Assembly: GCF_004331435.1 (NCBI RefSeq)
Contig: NZ_SJKA01000024.1
Coordinates: 1-64,000 of the forward strand
Source of the DNA: Kribbella sindirgiensis
GTDB taxonomy: Bacteria > Actinomycetota > Actinomycetes > Propionibacteriales > Kribbellaceae
DNA: 64,000 bases
Direction of reading: 5' to 3'
A model generated the notes under the pieces. That model worked only from the letters and a program-made list of their open reading frames with translations, ran no database searches and was not told the origin of the DNA. The position numbers and the translations under genes are program-made. Each line of letters begins with the position of its first letter. Position 1 is the stretch's first letter. Of the stretch, positions 53,292 to 62,233 are shown piece by piece.

Positions 53292-53984
53292 TCAGCCGTC
53301 CCGGCCCTGCCAGGTCGTGATGCAGGCTTCGTTTCCCTCCTGGTCGGCCAGCACCCAGAAGGCGGGGGCGCGCGTCGCGGACACAAGCCGGCCGCCCGCC
53401 GCCAGTGCTGCCTCCAGGCGCCGCGGGGCCTCGTCGTGCGGAACAGAGATATCGAAGTGGATGCGGTTGCGCTGCGGGCGCGCTTGGTCCATCTGCTGGA
53501 ACCAGACGGCCGGACCTTGTCCGACCGGGTCGATGAGCGGGTCCTCCGGCCCCTCGGCACCTGCCTCGCCGGTGTAGCCCAGCACCGCCCTCCAGAACGC
53601 CCGGATCCCGCCGATGTCCAGGGCGTCGATCGCGATCTCCAGAGTCTGGACGGATCGCGGCGCCCCCGTTCCGATCTCGGGCTCCGTCGACAGCCCGGAC
53701 TTGTCCACGGCGGCAGAGATCCGAAGCGCGAGTTCGACGTCCAGGGTGGTGACCGCCGCGTGCTCCACCGACTGGAGGGTGAAGACGACCCGCTCGGGGC
53801 GCGCATCGACCCGGAGGTGGCGGTCGGCGTCGCCGCCGCACACCGCGACAGCATCCGCAGCCAGGCCGACCGCCCGCGCCAACGAGCCGACCGGAACCGA
53901 CGTCAGCAACGCACCCAGCACGAACCGCCACCCAGCACCCTCGACCGCCTCCGAAGCTTCCTGCCGACTCAGCACCTGTTCCAT
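53292..53984 (-). CDS. Pterin-carbinolamine-dehydratase-like / VOC fusion protein
   Basis: 230 residues. N-terminal half resembles 4a-hydroxytetrahydrobiopterin dehydratase (SRQEASEAVEGAGWRFVLGALLTSV ... ALRISAAVDKSGLS), with degenerate active-site region; C-terminal half is a VOC domain (LEIAIDALDIGGIRAFWRAVLGYTG ... NRIHFDISVPHDEAPRRLEAALAAGG ... LADQEGNEACITTWQ). ATG 53984 chosen; 54005 is also in frame. Function unknown. Confidence 0.8.
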   Translation of the reverse strand: MEQVLSRQEASEAVEGAGWRFVLGALLTSVPVGSLARAVGLAADAVAVCGGDADRHLRVDARPERVVFTLQSVEHAAVTTLDVELALRISAAVDKSGLSTEPEIGTGAPRSVQTLEIAIDALDIGGIRAFWRAVLGYTGEAGAEGPEDPLIDPVGQGPAVWFQQMDQARPQRNRIHFDISVPHDEAPRRLEAALAAGGRLVSATRAPAFWVLADQEGNEACITTWQGRDG

Positions 53985-54062
53985 AGCCGCATCCTCGCAG
54001 GCCATCGCTACGGTCGGTCGAGCGCTTCCGAGAGCGACTGGCGTACGCGTATCGTCAGACGC

Positions 54063-54608
54063 GTGGCATCAAGACCGTTGCCGCAGCGCGCTGTTCGCGC
54101 TGTCGGTGAAAGCTCGCTCGCTGAGCGCGTGGCCCGTGCTCAGGAGCTGGCTTATGCGCCGTTGATCGACTGGGTACGGCGCAGTCCGATGCATACCGAC
54201 GTACTGGGTCACTCGATCCATCCGTCGCTCACCGACGTGACCACCGGGTGCTGGCTCGGCACGACCCTTCTCGACCTCGCCGGCCGATCCGAATCGCGGC
54301 GCGGTGCGGCCCTGCTCGCCGGGCTCGGAGTACTGGCGTCTGTGCCGACAGCCATCGCGGGCGCCGCCGACTGGTCGGACCTGTCAGGTTCCGAACGCCG
54401 GATCGGCGCGGTCCACGCACTCGGCGCCGACACGGCGATCTTCCTCTTCGCCGGCTCGCTCGTCGCCCGCCTGCGCGGCAAGCACCGCAAAGGAGCAAAG
54501 CTCGCCCTCGCCGGAAACCTGGTCATAGCAGCCGCAGGCTTCCTCGGCGGACACCTGGCCCTGAACCGCGGCACCGCCCGCCGAGACTCCTTTGCCGAGA
54601 GCAACTAG
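54063..54608 (+). CDS. DUF2231 membrane protein
   Basis: 181 residues. HSIHPSLTDVTTGCWLGTTLLDLAG is the DUF2231 signature; four hydrophobic helices follow, and a His (VHALGADTAIFLF) in the third could bind a redox metal or haem. GTG start. Divergent from the VOC fusion gene, convergent with the sulfatase (5-bp gap). Confidence 0.8.
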   Translation: MASRPLPQRAVRAVGESSLAERVARAQELAYAPLIDWVRRSPMHTDVLGHSIHPSLTDVTTGCWLGTTLLDLAGRSESRRGAALLAGLGVLASVPTAIAGAADWSDLSGSERRIGAVHALGADTAIFLFAGSLVARLRGKHRKGAKLALAGNLVIAAAGFLGGHLALNRGTARRDSFAESN

Positions 54609-54613
54609 GAAGC

Positions 54614-56212
54614 TCAGCGCCAACTGGAAAGCTGTACGTCGCTCACATGGCCGAACCCTGCACCGGTAGCCCGGAGCACCTGTTCGCGGGGCAGGACGTC
54701 GCAGCGATCGGCCCACTCCTGCCACTGTGCCGACATCACCCGCACCCGATCCGGATGCTTGGCGCTCAGGTCCGTCAGCTCAGTGCGATCCGAGGCGAGG
54801 TCGTACAGCTCCCAGTCCCCCGGGTACTTGCGGACCAGCTTCCACGGTCCGATCCGGATGGCGGCGTTCCCCTCGTGCTCGAAGTACAGCGGATGCTCCG
54901 GCGTCGGCGTACCGCGCCATGAATCGAGCATGCTCCGCCCCTCCAGCGGCAGCACGTCGCGGGGATAGTCGGCCCCGGTGATCTCCAGGACGGTCGCCAG
55001 TACGTCGGGAAGCTGGTGCGGATCGTGATCGGTACCGCGGTGCAGCCCGCCACCGGGCCAGTGCACGATCATCGGAGTCGCGATACCGCCCTCATGCACC
55101 CAGTGCTTGTACTCCCGGAACGGTGTGTTGGACAGGTTCGCCCACGGCTTGCCGTACGACGCGAACGTCTCAGGGCCACCAGGTGTGACAGTGGTGTCGT
55201 TGCCGCGCCGTACCCGACGCCCGTCCCGCGTCCGGGTCGGTGTGTGGATGGGGCGATGCGACAGCTCATCCACCCAGCCGGTCGGGATCTCCTCTGCACA
55301 GCCGCCGTTGTCGGACAGGAACATGATCAGGGTGTCGTCCAGCTGACCGGTCCGGGTCAGTGCCTCCACCAGGGTGCCGACTGCGGCGTCCATCAGCTCG
55401 ACCTGTGCGGCGTACACCTCCATCCGCTGCTCCTGCCAGTCGGTGTCAGCGGTCTCCGCCCACGGCACGACGTCGGCGTCTCGCTCGCTGAGCGGCCAGC
55501 TGCCGTCGATCAGCCCGGATTCGATCTGTCGCTGGTAGCGCCGTTGCCGCAGCACGTCCCAGCCCTCGCGGTACCGCCCGCGGGTGCGCGCGATCGCCTC
55601 CGGCGGTGCGTGCAGCGGCCAGTGCGGCGCGTTGAACGGGAGGTAGAGGAAGAAGGGTGCGCTGCTGGCCTCGGAGTGATCGGTGACGAACTCAGCAGCG
55701 CGGCGTCCGAGCTCGTCGGTCAGATAGAGGTCCTCGGGCAACTCTCCGGCCGGCTCGGTGTCGCACGTCAGCGTCGCCGGATCGTAGTAGCTGGCCGCGC
55801 CGTTGATGATCCCCCAGAACGAGTCGAAACCACGCTGCGTCGGCCAATGACCGTCCGGCGTGTGCAGGCTTCCGGTGAGGTGCCACTTGCCACGGATGGC
55901 CGTCGTGTACCCGGCCGCGCCCAGCACCTCCGCCATCGTGGCGCACCGGTTGTTGATCGTGCCCGGATAGCCCAGCGGACCGTCGTTCTCGACCAGTACG
56001 CCGATGCCGGTCTGATGCGGATGGAGCCCGGTCAGCAACGACGCGCGCGCCGGAGAGCAGCGCGCGGTGTTGTAGAACTGCGACATCCGGACGCCACCGG
56101 CCGCCAGCGCGTCCAGGTTCGGGGTGTCGATCTCACCGCCGTAGCAGCCGAGGTCCGAGTAGCCCATGTCGTCGACCATGATGAGCACGATGTTGGGGCG
56201 GGTCTGCGGCAC
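54614..56212 (-). CDS. Type I sulfatase (arylsulfatase-like)
   Basis: 532 residues. N-terminal metal-binding IVLIMVDDMGYSDLGCYGG, sulfatase signature CSPARASLLTG with the Cys that becomes formylglycine (C-x-P-x-R), GKWHL, and a C-terminal metal/substrate loop FLSDNGGC. No signal peptide with the GTG at 56212, which has GGAGG 4 bases upstream. Next to a Gfo/Idh/MocA oxidoreductase 17 bases away in the same direction, suggesting metabolism of a sulfated sugar or similar compound. Confidence 0.92.
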   Translation of the reverse strand: MPQTRPNIVLIMVDDMGYSDLGCYGGEIDTPNLDALAAGGVRMSQFYNTARCSPARASLLTGLHPHQTGIGVLVENDGPLGYPGTINNRCATMAEVLGAAGYTTAIRGKWHLTGSLHTPDGHWPTQRGFDSFWGIINGAASYYDPATLTCDTEPAGELPEDLYLTDELGRRAAEFVTDHSEASSAPFFLYLPFNAPHWPLHAPPEAIARTRGRYREGWDVLRQRRYQRQIESGLIDGSWPLSERDADVVPWAETADTDWQEQRMEVYAAQVELMDAAVGTLVEALTRTGQLDDTLIMFLSDNGGCAEEIPTGWVDELSHRPIHTPTRTRDGRRVRRGNDTTVTPGGPETFASYGKPWANLSNTPFREYKHWVHEGGIATPMIVHWPGGGLHRGTDHDPHQLPDVLATVLEITGADYPRDVLPLEGRSMLDSWRGTPTPEHPLYFEHEGNAAIRIGPWKLVRKYPGDWELYDLASDRTELTDLSAKHPDRVRVMSAQWQEWADRCDVLPREQVLRATGAGFGHVSDVQLSSWR

Positions 56213-56229
56213 GTGTCCTCCGTGTCTGG

Positions 56230-57525
56230 TCAACTGGCGACGGTCGGCTGAAGCTCGGTGAGCTCGACCCAACGGCGGTGCTGCCGCGCTCGTTCGGCGG
56301 CGAAGACCAGCAGGTGGCCGTTGATCGAGTCGGCGAGCTGTGTGCTCGACACACTCGCCGGCTCGCCACGGACGACCCGGACGAAGTCGGCCACGAGCCT
56401 GTGATCACCGCCGCCGTGCATGTCGTCGGTCACGGACGTGGTGATGATCTCCTCGTCGTACGACGCGGCTCGGTCGGTGCGGATCCGACGTACCCGAAGT
56501 GTTCCGTCCTCCAGCGCCCCGGAGATCTCGCCGGTCGTGCCGACGACGTGGAGCGTGCGGCTGGACGCCGGCGTGTTGGTCGCCAGCGCGAACGACCCGA
56601 TGACACCGTCGGCGAACTCGACGCTCACGGTCTGCCGATCGAGTACGTCGTTGTCGGCGTGCCACACGCACCGGCCGTAGCGGTTGTCCGTACGCAACGA
56701 CTCGAGCTTCTGGTCCAGGTCGAGCTCAGGGCTCAGGTGCTCGGCCTGCTCCCAGATGTACTCCGGCCACTTGTTCAGCTCGACGTACAACCGCTGCGCC
56801 GAGTACGAGCACGTCGCCTCGATCGAACAGTCCGACAGGCACCGCGTCCCCGCCCCCTGCGGCGCCCGCTCAGGAACGAACATGCCACGCGATCCCGAGC
56901 TGGCGACCCGGGCCGGAGCCGCGGCGTTGCACAGCCAGGTCATCAGATCCAGGTCGTGGCAGCACTTCGCCAGCAGCATCGACGAGCCGGACTGCTCGGA
57001 GTTCCCCCAGCGACCACGCACGAACGCCATCGACATGTGGTCGTAGCTGACGTGCTCGGCCATCTCGATACTCAGCGGCTCACCGATCTCGCCGGCGACG
57101 ATCCGGCGCTTCGCTTCGCTGTAGAACGGCGCGTAGCGCAGCACGTGACAGATCATCAAGGTCCGCCCGGACGTACGCTGCGCCTCGGCCAAGGCCATGA
57201 GCTCCGGCGCGCTCTGCGCGATCGGCTTCTCCAGAAGTACGTCGTACCCGCCGGCCAGCAGGTGGATCGCGGTGGGCACATGATCCTGGTCCATCGTGGC
57301 GTCGATCGCGACGTCGGCGACCGCGCCCGCGTCCGGGAGGTCGGTCAGCGACGAGTACCGGGCCGCCGGCGGGATCCCGAACTCCGTACCCCACCGCTCG
57401 CGCCGCGTCGGATCAGGCTCGACGATCGCGGTGATCGCCAACTCGTCGGGCGCGACCTGCGCGTAGCGCGAGTAGAGCACGCCACGGTGCCCGGCGCCGA
57501 CGAGCACGGCCCTTACTTTCTGCAT
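56230..57525 (-). CDS. Gfo/Idh/MocA family oxidoreductase
   Basis: 431 residues. N-terminal Rossmann motif VLVGAGHRGVLYSRYA, then LLEKPIAQSAPEL (EKP catalytic motif) and a second-domain CCHDLDLMTWL where the His matches the family's active-site position. Acts with NAD(P) on sugars or cyclitols. Immediately upstream of the sulfatase, so likely in one catabolic operon. Confidence 0.92.
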   Translation of the reverse strand: MQKVRAVLVGAGHRGVLYSRYAQVAPDELAITAIVEPDPTRRERWGTEFGIPPAARYSSLTDLPDAGAVADVAIDATMDQDHVPTAIHLLAGGYDVLLEKPIAQSAPELMALAEAQRTSGRTLMICHVLRYAPFYSEAKRRIVAGEIGEPLSIEMAEHVSYDHMSMAFVRGRWGNSEQSGSSMLLAKCCHDLDLMTWLCNAAAPARVASSGSRGMFVPERAPQGAGTRCLSDCSIEATCSYSAQRLYVELNKWPEYIWEQAEHLSPELDLDQKLESLRTDNRYGRCVWHADNDVLDRQTVSVEFADGVIGSFALATNTPASSRTLHVVGTTGEISGALEDGTLRVRRIRTDRAASYDEEIITTSVTDDMHGGGDHRLVADFVRVVRGEPASVSSTQLADSINGHLLVFAAERARQHRRWVELTELQPTVAS

Positions 57526-57543
57526 CTGTCGCGGTCCTTCTGC

Positions 57544-58472
57544 TCAGGCGGGAGTGATTCGGTGAACCTCGACGTACCCCGCTCGACCTACCGCCAACCA
57601 CTTCTCGGAGACGTCAGCGAGCGCAACACCTTGCAGATTCGGCGAGCACGGCGCGCCGGTGCGGTCCACCGCCAGGGTCCCGATCAGGTTGTCGTTCTTG
57701 TTGCTTTCCTGCGTACCGCCGTACAGACCCCTGATGTACGGCCCGGCACCGGCCGCCGCCCTGAACTCCAGCCCCTTGGGCCGGTGCTTTCCCTTGACCG
57801 GCTCGCTGTTCGGCAGGGCCTGGGTCACGAACCCGTTCGGACCCTTGGCCCACCAGGCGACCCCGTTGTCCCAGACGAGCAACGGCGGATCGCTCGCCAC
57901 CACCATCGGCACGGTGCCGGTATCGAACTCGAGCGGCTTGCCATCGGACAGACGGATCACGTCGACGTCCGTACGGTCCGCGTGTTGCAGCACGGTGTGG
58001 TCTGCGGCCGTTCCCCGGTGTTCCCACGGTCCACGCGACTGGTGCGTACCGGTCCAGCGAGCCTTCCGGTCCGCGCATCACGGACCTCCAACTGCCAGAA
58101 CGCCGACATCCGCTTCGCGACTACGACCGAGTTCCCATCACCTGAGACCCCGACGACATCAACGTCGCGCCACAGCTCGTTTCCGTTCTTGGCGTCGAGC
58201 GCGACCGTCATCGGTTTCTTACCGTCGATGATCCACTTCACCGCACCATCCGCCGCGTTGAAACAACTGACCCGACCGCTCTCCGTCCCCGTTCCGTCAA
58301 CCACCACGACGGTGTCCCCCACCACCCGCACCCGCCCCGGCGCAACCAACTCACGTCCACCAGTTCCCGCGGCGTCAGTTGGGTAGCCAGGTTGGGCCGG
58401 CAGTCCTTGGGAGCAGGGAGCGGTGAGAGTTCCGGTGGCGTCATACCCGCGAACGACGTACGGGCGAGACAT
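57544..58472 (-). pseudogene. PQQ/WD-like beta-propeller protein gene, 5' truncated and frameshifted
   Basis: Two adjacent minus frames encode one protein: 58472-57957 gives GGRELVAPGRVRVVGDTVVVVDG and SCFNAADGAVKWIIDGKKPMTVALDAKNGNELW, then a new frame continues HADRTDVDVIRLSDGKPLEFDTG ... EKWLAVGRAGYVEVHRITPA. A single indel near 58010-58070 would rejoin them. The start also lacks a signal peptide and opening blades, so the 5' end is missing. Nonfunctional remnant of an exported propeller protein. Confidence 0.7.
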
Positions 58473-58518
58473 GACCGCTCTCCTGGTGTCCGGGCCTTCC
58501 GGCGCGCAGCATGGAGGT

Positions 58519-59031
58519 ATGGACAGGACGTCGGTGCACGAGGAACTCGAGCGGGTTCGTGCCGACTTCCGCTACCTGGTCGAGTCGGCCGACGACGAGG
58601 TACTGCGGAGGCCGTCGAACGGCACGCGGTGGAATAACCGCCAACTGCTGTTTCACATGCTGCTGGGCTACCTGATCATCCGCGCGCTGCTCAGGCTGGT
58701 TCGTGTCTTCGGTCGGCTGCCCCGCGGAGCAAGTCGCACGTACGCGCGATTGCTGAATGCAGGAACCCGGCCGTTCGACGAGGTCAACTTCCTTGGTTCG
58801 TACGCCGCCGGCCGCACGGTCAGTCCGGCTCGCATGGTCGTGATGTTCGACCACGTCGTCGACAAGCTTCACCGACGGCTCGACGCCGAAACCGACGCGG
58901 ACCTGGCGCGAGGGATGCATTACCCGACCAGGTGGGATCCGTTTTTCAACGACTACATGACCCTGGCTGACGTCTATCACTTCCCGACCCAGCACTACGA
59001 CTTCCACCGCGAGCAACTCGCACTGGACTGA
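58519..59031 (+). CDS. DinB-superfamily protein
   Basis: 170 residues: MDRTSVHEELERVRADFRYLVESADDEVLRRPSNGTRWNNRQLLFHMLLGYLIIRALL, the DinB four-helix start with its first His, and FPTQHYDFHREQLALD with the last. GGAGG lies only one base from the ATG at 58519, so the ATG at 58471 remains possible. Function unknown. Confidence 0.8.
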   Translation: MDRTSVHEELERVRADFRYLVESADDEVLRRPSNGTRWNNRQLLFHMLLGYLIIRALLRLVRVFGRLPRGASRTYARLLNAGTRPFDEVNFLGSYAAGRTVSPARMVVMFDHVVDKLHRRLDAETDADLARGMHYPTRWDPFFNDYMTLADVYHFPTQHYDFHREQLALD

Positions 59032-59033
59032 GG

Positions 59034-59372
59034 TCAGCAACAGGTCTTCAGGTAATCCTGAAGGTCGGACAGTGCTGTGGCCGCGCCGTCGCGGTCGGCT
59101 CGGTAGAGGACGGTTTTACCTTCGCGGCGGGACGTGACGATGCCGCCGCGGCGGAGGATGTCCAGTTGCTGGGAGGCGGTGGACTGGCCGATGCCGGCTT
59201 GGGCGGCGACCTCGTTGACGGACAGCTCGGCGCCTCGAGCGAACAGGAGCATGATGCGCTGCCGCGTCGGGCTCGACAGGGCCTTCAGAAACTCGTGGGT
59301 CGCGGCGCTCAACTCGACGGCGTCGGCGGGCGCGCACGACGGCGCGCTCGGTGTCTCCGCGTGCTGCGCCAT
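59034..59372 (-). CDS. ArsR family transcriptional regulator
   Basis: 112 residues. Complete ArsR winged helix: LKALSSPTRQRIMLLFARGAELSVNEVAAQAGIGQSTASQQLDILRRGGIVTSRREGKTVLYRA. Two adjacent Cys at the very C-terminus (TCC) and one near the N-terminus could form a metal(loid) site, unlike the classical CVC in the DNA helix. Divergent from the flavin monooxygenase with a palindromic operator between. Confidence 0.9.
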   Translation of the reverse strand: MAQHAETPSAPSCAPADAVELSAATHEFLKALSSPTRQRIMLLFARGAELSVNEVAAQAGIGQSTASQQLDILRRGGIVTSRREGKTVLYRADRDGAATALSDLQDYLKTCC

Positions 59373-59387
59373 ACCGCCAGCCTAGCT

Positions 59388-59425
59388 CATATCGTTATTT
59401 CGTCATATCGGGATATTACGATATG
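59388..59425. promoter_or_regulatory. Nested palindromic ArsR operator
   Basis: Outer arms CATATCGT (59388-59395) and ACGATATG (59418-59425) are perfect inverts; between them lies a second palindrome ATATC-GG-GATAT (59405-59416). The element occupies most of the 61-bp divergent gap and should overlap both promoters. Confidence 0.8.
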
Positions 59426-59433
59426 TTGCAGAT

Positions 59434-60471
59434 ATGACAGCTGACTCAGTCGTGATCATCGGTGGTGGCCAGTCAGGACTGGCCGGGGCGTTCGCGGCGC
59501 GGGAAGCGGGGCTGCGGCCGGTGGTGCTGGAGGCCGGCGACCGGGCCGTCGGGTCCTGGCCGGAGTACTACGACAGCCTGACGCTCTTCTCCCCCGCCCG
59601 CTACAGCGGCTTCCCCGGGGCACCGTTCCCCGGCGATCCGGATCGCTACCCGACCAGGGACGAGGTCGTCACCTATCTCGAAAAGCTTGCCCTCGGCATC
59701 GACGCCGAGATCCACACCAACAGCCGAGCGACCACGGTAGAAGCCTCCGACCGCGGCTTCGCAGTACACACGAACACCGGCGAGGAGCTCCGCGCCGCCG
59801 GGGTCATCTGCGCCAGCGGATCGTTCACCAACCCCCACATTCCCGACATCCCCGGCGAGTTCACCGGACCACTCCTGCATGTCGCGAACTATCGCAGCCC
59901 CACGCCGTACGCCGGTCAACGCGTCGTCGTGGTCGGCGCCGGAAACTCCGCGATCCAGGTCGCCTACGAACTCGCCCATGTCGCCACGGTGACGCTTGCC
60001 GTACGACGTCCCATCCAGTTCGTCCCGCAAGTCCGGGGTGGCCGCGACATGCACTACTGGCTGCACGCGCTACGCCTGGACCTCCTGCCACCTTCGGTCC
60101 TGAAGAGGCTGATCAGAGGCACGCCGGTGTTCGACACGGGCATCTACAGCCACGCCCTGAAGTCCGGCCTACTGGACCAGCGACCCATGGTCACCCGCCT
60201 CAACGCCGATCAAGTCGAATGGTCGGACGGCACCCGCGAACACGTCGACGCCATCATCTTCGCAACCGGCTACCGCCCGAACCTCCCGTACCTCAAGGAC
60301 CTGGGCGCACTGGACAGCACCGGAATGCCGCTCCACAGGCGCGGCATCTCGCTCACCCACCCGGGCTTGGTTTACCTCGGCGTCGAGTTCCAGCGATCCT
60401 TCTCATCGAACACACTGCGGGGCGTGTCACGCGACGCGGAGTACGTCGTGCGCGCTATCGCAGGAAGGTAG
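59434..60471 (+). CDS. FAD-dependent monooxygenase, ArsO/YUCCA-like
   Basis: 345 residues. FAD motif VIIGGGQSGLAGAFAAREAG at the N-terminus, NADPH motif VVVGAGNSAIQVAYELA (about 165-181) and the ATGYRPN motif near 275. SWPEYYDSLTLFSPARYSGFPG is typical of the small ArsO group encoded beside arsR. Probable role: oxidation linked to metalloid resistance, under the divergent ArsR. Confidence 0.85.
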   Translation: MTADSVVIIGGGQSGLAGAFAAREAGLRPVVLEAGDRAVGSWPEYYDSLTLFSPARYSGFPGAPFPGDPDRYPTRDEVVTYLEKLALGIDAEIHTNSRATTVEASDRGFAVHTNTGEELRAAGVICASGSFTNPHIPDIPGEFTGPLLHVANYRSPTPYAGQRVVVVGAGNSAIQVAYELAHVATVTLAVRRPIQFVPQVRGGRDMHYWLHALRLDLLPPSVLKRLIRGTPVFDTGIYSHALKSGLLDQRPMVTRLNADQVEWSDGTREHVDAIIFATGYRPNLPYLKDLGALDSTGMPLHRRGISLTHPGLVYLGVEFQRSFSSNTLRGVSRDAEYVVRAIAGR

Positions 60472-60558
60472 GACAACTATCGCATCGCCGACCACGCGGT
60501 CTCGATGGCCCGCCGCGTCATCTTCCTCGTCACCGGCGAGCTACCGGCACCTCCGTAG
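60472..60558 (+). pseudogene. phoU C-terminal remnant
   Basis: Twenty-eight codons directly behind the monooxygenase stop read NYRIADHAVSMARRVIFLVTGELPAPP, the last helix of PhoU proteins (typical form: ERIADHAVN-A--V-FLVTGE). No start and no upstream PhoU sequence. The scrap hints that a phosphate/arsenate-type gene once followed here. Confidence 0.65.
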
Positions 60559-60606
60559 GGCGTCGGTAGCAAATCTGTCGCCGGCCCGCGATCGTTGGTG
60601 ATCTGA

Positions 60607-61104
60607 ATGGCTCTTCCCGAACTGGACGTCGCACGCACACAGCGGTGCTGCGCCGCACGCGTCCCGGCCCATCAACGCTTCCACCCCTATGACCGGCTCG
60701 CCCCGTCAAAGTGGGCGAACGTCACCGAACTTGCAGCCCGACACGGCGCGATCCTGCTCCGAGAATCTGCGGTTCGGAATACGTCTCGATGGCATCGGCT
60801 CACCCCAGGAACAGTCGACGACGTCCAACTCAGGCCACGCGCCATGCTGAGCGTCTGGCCCGACCTCTCTACCGACGTGGAAGCGGTCCAGACGAGGGTC
60901 GGCAGCCTCTGTGAGTACGTCTGGGAGAACCAGGCCGGCGATATTCAGAGCCTAACGCTCGTCGACGCCACGGCCGAAGACTTTCCGGACGGGGCCGTTG
61001 CAGCAGCCACAATCTCCCTCATCGAAGAGGAGTACAACCCCCTGCTCGAGGGAGTTCTACCCGATTCCGATGGCGTACTGCGAGCCCGCTGGTCAGCCAC
61101 CTGA
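60607..61104 (+). CDS. Chimeric ORF: DUF3024 remnant with internal deletion joined to an unknown sequence
   Basis: 165 codons. The first 22 residues (MALPELDVARTQRCCAARVPAHQ) match a DUF3024 N-terminus and the next ten (RFHPYDRLAPS) match its C-terminal part, so about 60-70 middle residues seem deleted. The remainder (WANVTELAARHGAILLRES ... ISLIEEEYNPLLEGVLPDSDGVLRARWSAT) is not recognised but has good coding character. It may be a fusion by rearrangement; expression unknown. Confidence 0.5.
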   Translation: MALPELDVARTQRCCAARVPAHQRFHPYDRLAPSKWANVTELAARHGAILLRESAVRNTSRWHRLTPGTVDDVQLRPRAMLSVWPDLSTDVEAVQTRVGSLCEYVWENQAGDIQSLTLVDATAEDFPDGAVAAATISLIEEEYNPLLEGVLPDSDGVLRARWSAT

Positions 61105-61338
61105 CGAAGCGGGATCGCGAGCAGCTGCCACCCGAGCGCGACGAGGATCGGAGTCATGCGCTAACTCTCGGTGATCCCACCGACAACACAGGTCCTGCAC
61201 ACCTGGGAGCCGCATGGGACGAAGCCTGTCGACTGCGGGCTACCAGAGTGAACAGCGCCTGGACTGGTCGACTCGGTCCGGCTGGAGGGGCTCGCGGGGG
61301 TCTGGTGGTTCGGCTTTCCTGCGAAAGCGGTGGGCCCA

Positions 61339-61360
61339 TGGGACTCGAACCCACAACCCG
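61339..61360 (-). repeat. tRNA T-arm fragment, copy 1 of a 22-bp direct repeat
   Basis: On the minus strand it reads GTGGGTTCGAGTCCCA preceded by GGTT, a tRNA T-arm with TTCGAGT loop, continuing into GGGCCCACC like an acceptor 3' strand. No D-arm or anticodon arm precedes it. Identical over 22 bases to 61895-61916. Looks like an attachment-site remnant of an element integrated at a tRNA 3' end. Confidence 0.6.
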
Positions 61361-61369
61361 ATCGGTGGT

Positions 61370-61729
61370 GAGGTTCGGCGAGCGCTGAGCGAGTAGCTGC
61401 GAAAAGCGAGGCGAGAAGCCGGCATGACGCAACTGGAGGTGACGAAGCGGCTCGGCTGGTCCAACTCAAGGATCAGCCTCATCGAGCGCGCGCGGCTCAA
61501 GGTCACGCGAGAGGACGCGAAGGCACTGCTGGATCTGTACCGGCTGCGTGGTCCGGACAGGGCGATCCTCCTCAGCCTGGTCGATGAAGACTCGGCACCG
61601 AGCGAGGCTGATGCCTTCTCGTGGCTCACGTCCCACGTATTCAGGAAGACGACAGCAACGATCCTCGATGACGCCCGCCAAAGCGCGCGACAGATCGCCG
61701 ACCAGCTGGACACGCACGGCCCTCGATGA
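61370..61729 (+). pseudogene. XRE-family (DUF5753-type) regulator N-terminus, interrupted by a TAG
   Basis: Reading VRRALSE, then TAG at 61394-61396, then LRKARREAGMTQLEVTKRLGWSNSRISLIERARLKVTREDAKALLDLYRL: one continuous HTH domain split by the stop. From the ATG at 61424 an open frame of 101 residues contains most of the HTH but ends (TGA 61727-61729) far short of the roughly 280 residues usual for this family. Its last 40 residues are unlike DUF5753. Probably decayed, although the short product could still bind DNA. Confidence 0.65.
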
Positions 61730-61830
61730 CGCAGGACGTCTACATGGGGCGGAAGGCGAAGAACCCGGCCGCGGCAAGCGCGCTGGAGCGGGCTCCCAAC
61801 GCTGATCCGGAGAGCAAAACCACGGGGTAA
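61726..61830 (+). CDS. Possible 34-residue ORF overlapping the XRE remnant
   Basis: ATG at 61726 overlaps the preceding stop as ATGA and encodes MTQDVYMGRKAKNPAAASALERAPNADPESKTTG. Basic, no recognised family, no clear ribosome site. Reported because the overlap mimics a coupled gene; could be chance. Confidence 0.2.
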   Translation: MTQDVYMGRKAKNPAAASALERAPNADPESKTTG

Positions 61831-62233
61831 ACCATGCACTGCGGTGACAACAGACCCCGGGTCAGGCTTCCGACCTGGGGCTTTGTAGTCACCGTGGGAC
61901 TCGAACCCACAACCCGCGGAAACTGGCAGGAATACGCTCATCATTTGTCATCAATTGGCACATCTACCCGCGACCTGCGGACTTACACGACCAGGCTGCG
62001 CATCACTACCCAAGCACAGCCACGGTCTTCCGTTGATTTTGCTGAGTAAACGCGGACAGGTGCCCTCTGCGTCCTCGTAGGTCCGGTCGGCTCAACTCGC
62101 CGGTCTGGCCCGTGACCTATCTGACTATTATCACCGAGACGGGATCCGCGCGAGCGCGAGGATCTGACGTGCGCGTCTGGGTGGTGGGGCTGCTGGATCC
62201 CGCACTAATCGGCCTCGTCGGGTCGGATCTGGG
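61831..62233. other. 403-bp stretch without a gene
   Basis: Contains the second tRNA T-arm repeat (61895-61916) and TCATCA direct repeats at 61938-61943 and 61948-61953. The rest, 61960-62233, shows no coding potential or RNA that I can identify. Confidence 0.6.
61895..61916 (-). repeat. tRNA T-arm fragment, copy 2 of the 22-bp direct repeat
   Basis: Same 22 bases as 61339-61360. Downstream on the minus strand it continues GGTGACTAC, a different acceptor-like end. On the far side two TCATCA repeats 10 bp apart resemble integrase arm sites. The 556 bp between copies hold only the XRE remnant. Confidence 0.6.

Noticed and set aside
61330..61420. Complete tRNA gene on the minus strand
   Set aside because: Only the T-arm and an acceptor-like end are present; no anticodon or D-arm can be folded from the flanking bases.
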